Origin: Deltaproteobacteria bacterium
Lineage (GTDB): Bacteria > Desulfobacterota > SM23-61
Reading direction: 5' to 3'
NCBI GenBank assembly: GCA_029857975.1
Contig: JAOUFX010000171.1
Location: 1 to 6,556 of the forward strand
Length of the DNA: 6,556 nucleotides
Numbering within the stretch: position 1 is the stretch's first letter; each line of letters begins with the position of its first letter. Under the pieces are notes generated by a model, which saw only the letters and a program-made list of their open reading frames with translations, did not search any database and was not told the origin of the DNA. Shown piece after piece: positions 5,529-6,556 of the stretch. The position numbers and the translations under genes are program-made.

Positions 5529-6513
5529 ATTTTTTCTTCTTCGCTCCCATTTTATCCAGGAAACTCTTGTAAAAAGCAGACTGACCCGGCATTTCCTTTT
5601 CCAATTCCTCTTGATTTTTATAATCATAAGGAAGGTTGAGATTGGTTAGGAGCTTTTGAAAGGCGGAACTTTCGGTGACTTTCTTGAAAGTTGTGCTTAT
5701 CTTTTGGTAGATATCTTTGGGCAAACCCTTGGGTGCGACCAGAATGTAACCCAGCGCGGGGGCGTCCTGGCAACCCAGCTCTTTCAGGGTCGGGATATTG
5801 GGATAATTAGGATCCCGCTTTTCCGTATTATAAACGAGGAGCATCCGGAATTTTTCCTGCGTTAAATACTGGATGTGTTGGCCGGCCCCGGCGACAAAGT
5901 CGGTATGTTTGCCCAGCAGGGCGGTGTTGGCAGGCGCTCCTCCTTTGAAAGGAACATGCTTAAATGTCAACCCTTTGCATTGGGCCAGGAGCTCCACGGC
6001 CAGCTGCTGTTGCGTATATAAGCCGGAAGAGCCATAAGAAAGACCCGGGTGCGCTTTGGCGTAGGCGATGAATTCGTCAATCGTTTTGAGGGGGGATTCA
6101 TTCAGTACGCAAAGGCCGCCGATATAGCGGCTGTATTGCATGATCAACGTCAAATCTTTGAAAGGATCATAGCCAATTTTCAACATATGGGGCCGAACGG
6201 ATATGACGCCGGTGGAAACCACCCCCAGGGTATACCCGTCAGGTTTCTTGCTGGCCACCAGGGCGGTGGCAACCGTGGCTCCCCCCCCCGGCTTGTTCTC
6301 CACGACCACCGGACTGCCCAGCAACTTTTCAGCGCCGTCGGCTAAGGCCCTGGCTGTCAAGTCAGTGGTGGCTCCGGCTGCATATCCGCAGTAGATGGTG
6401 ATGGGTTGCTCCGGGTATCCGGGGAATGCCGGCGCAGGGAAGGAAATCAGGCAAGCCAGGATCATCCCGGCTACAAACCATGCTGTGAAACCGTTTCTCC
6501 TTGATGATTGCAT
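5527..6513 (-). CDS. TctC/Bug-family tripartite tricarboxylate transporter substrate-binding protein
   Basis: This 328-residue exported receptor matches the usual length of the TctC (Bug) family, which binds carboxylates outside the cytoplasmic membrane and passes them to TctA/TctB. An N-terminal signal sequence is clear: Arg5-Arg6, a hydrophobic core at about 11-25, then A27-P28-A29 as a likely signal peptidase I site. An ILAC at 18-21 resembles a weak lipobox, but the hydrophobic stretch continues past the Cys, so a soluble protein is more likely. Family landmarks: YPEQPITIYCGYAAGATTD (33-51), VVVENKPGGGATVA at about 73-86, KPDGYTLG at about 94-101, YDPFKDLTLI, LSYGSSG, VPFKGGAPANTALLGKH and PNIPTLKELG. 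It ends in a lysine tail (GAKKKK). AAAGGAGG (6521-6528) lies 7 nt before the ATG. No TctA or TctB gene follows; stand-alone receptors are common in this family. Being first in the run, it suggests the pathway starts from an imported carboxylate; the ligand is unknown. Confidence 0.93.
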   Translation of the reverse strand: MQSSRRNGFTAWFVAGMILACLISFPAPAFPGYPEQPITIYCGYAAGATTDLTARALADGAEKLLGSPVVVENKPGGGATVATALVASKKPDGYTLGVVSTGVISVRPHMLKIGYDPFKDLTLIMQYSRYIGGLCVLNESPLKTIDEFIAYAKAHPGLSYGSSGLYTQQQLAVELLAQCKGLTFKHVPFKGGAPANTALLGKHTDFVAGAGQHIQYLTQEKFRMLLVYNTEKRDPNYPNIPTLKELGCQDAPALGYILVAPKGLPKDIYQKISTTFKKVTESSAFQKLLTNLNLPYDYKNQEELEKEMPGQSAFYKSFLDKMGAKKKK

Positions 6514-6520
6514 ATTGTTA

Positions 6521-6528
6521 CCTCCTTT
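6521..6528 (-). promoter_or_regulatory. Strong Shine-Dalgarno of the receptor gene
   Basis: AAAGGAGG on the minus strand lies 7 nt before the ATG at 6511-6513, the best ribosome site in the window, and confirms the start that gives a full signal peptide. Only 28 more bases remain upstream in the window, too few to recognise a promoter. Confidence 0.7.
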
Positions 6529-6556
6529 CGTTTTTGCAAAATCCGGGGCTCTTTAG

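Noticed and set aside
6529..6556. Promoter, terminator remnant or end of another gene at the right edge
   Set aside because: Only 28 bases remain beyond the ribosome site. A GAGCCCCGG stretch could be half of a hairpin, but its partner would lie outside the window.

Overview
The window is a run of five genes, all on the minus strand, so transcription goes from right to left. There is no RNA gene, CRISPR array, insertion sequence or phage gene. The base composition is moderately GC-rich. The gene set (acyl-CoA mutase large subunit as a separate chain, methylmalonyl-CoA-decarboxylase-type carboxyltransferase, class III CoA-transferase, MmgE/PrpD protein, stand-alone TctC receptor) and the repetitive intergenic DNA suggest an anaerobic, possibly syntrophic or sulfate-reducing bacterium of the Desulfobacterota kind. 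That placement is inference from style; no phylogenetic marker is present.

Layout in transcription order: (1) 6513-5527, a secreted TctC/Bug-type solute receptor; (2) 5509-3761, a methylmalonyl-CoA-mutase-family large subunit without a cobalamin-binding domain, 17 nt after the receptor; (3) 3627-2407, a CaiB/BaiF class III CoA-transferase, after a 133-nt gap carrying GGATTCAAG-type direct and inverted repeats; (4) 2302-935, an MmgE/PrpD-family protein, after a 104-nt gap carrying a C-run/G-run palindrome; (5) 933-1, the N-terminal 311 codons of a biotin-dependent acyl-CoA carboxylase/decarboxylase carboxyltransferase subunit, starting with GTG one base after the preceding stop and cut off by the window edge. 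Each complete gene has a purine-rich Shine-Dalgarno sequence.

Working model (inference): the receptor captures an external di- or tricarboxylate, the CoA-transferase activates it by exchange with another acyl-CoA, the B12-dependent mutase moves its carbon skeleton, and the carboxyltransferase removes (or adds) a carboxyl group on the resulting malonyl-CoA-type intermediate. The MmgE/PrpD protein would dehydrate, decarboxylate or epimerise a polycarboxylate feeding that route. The simplest version is the succinyl-CoA to methylmalonyl-CoA to propionyl-CoA decarboxylation loop with CoA recycled by the transferase. Against that simplest version, both the mutase and the carboxyltransferase depart from family consensus at several normally conserved stretches, so the real substrate may be a substituted dicarboxylate. 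The partners that would complete the system are not in the window: mutase small B12 subunit, chaperone GTPase, epimerase, biotin carrier and decarboxylase membrane subunits, and TctA/TctB.
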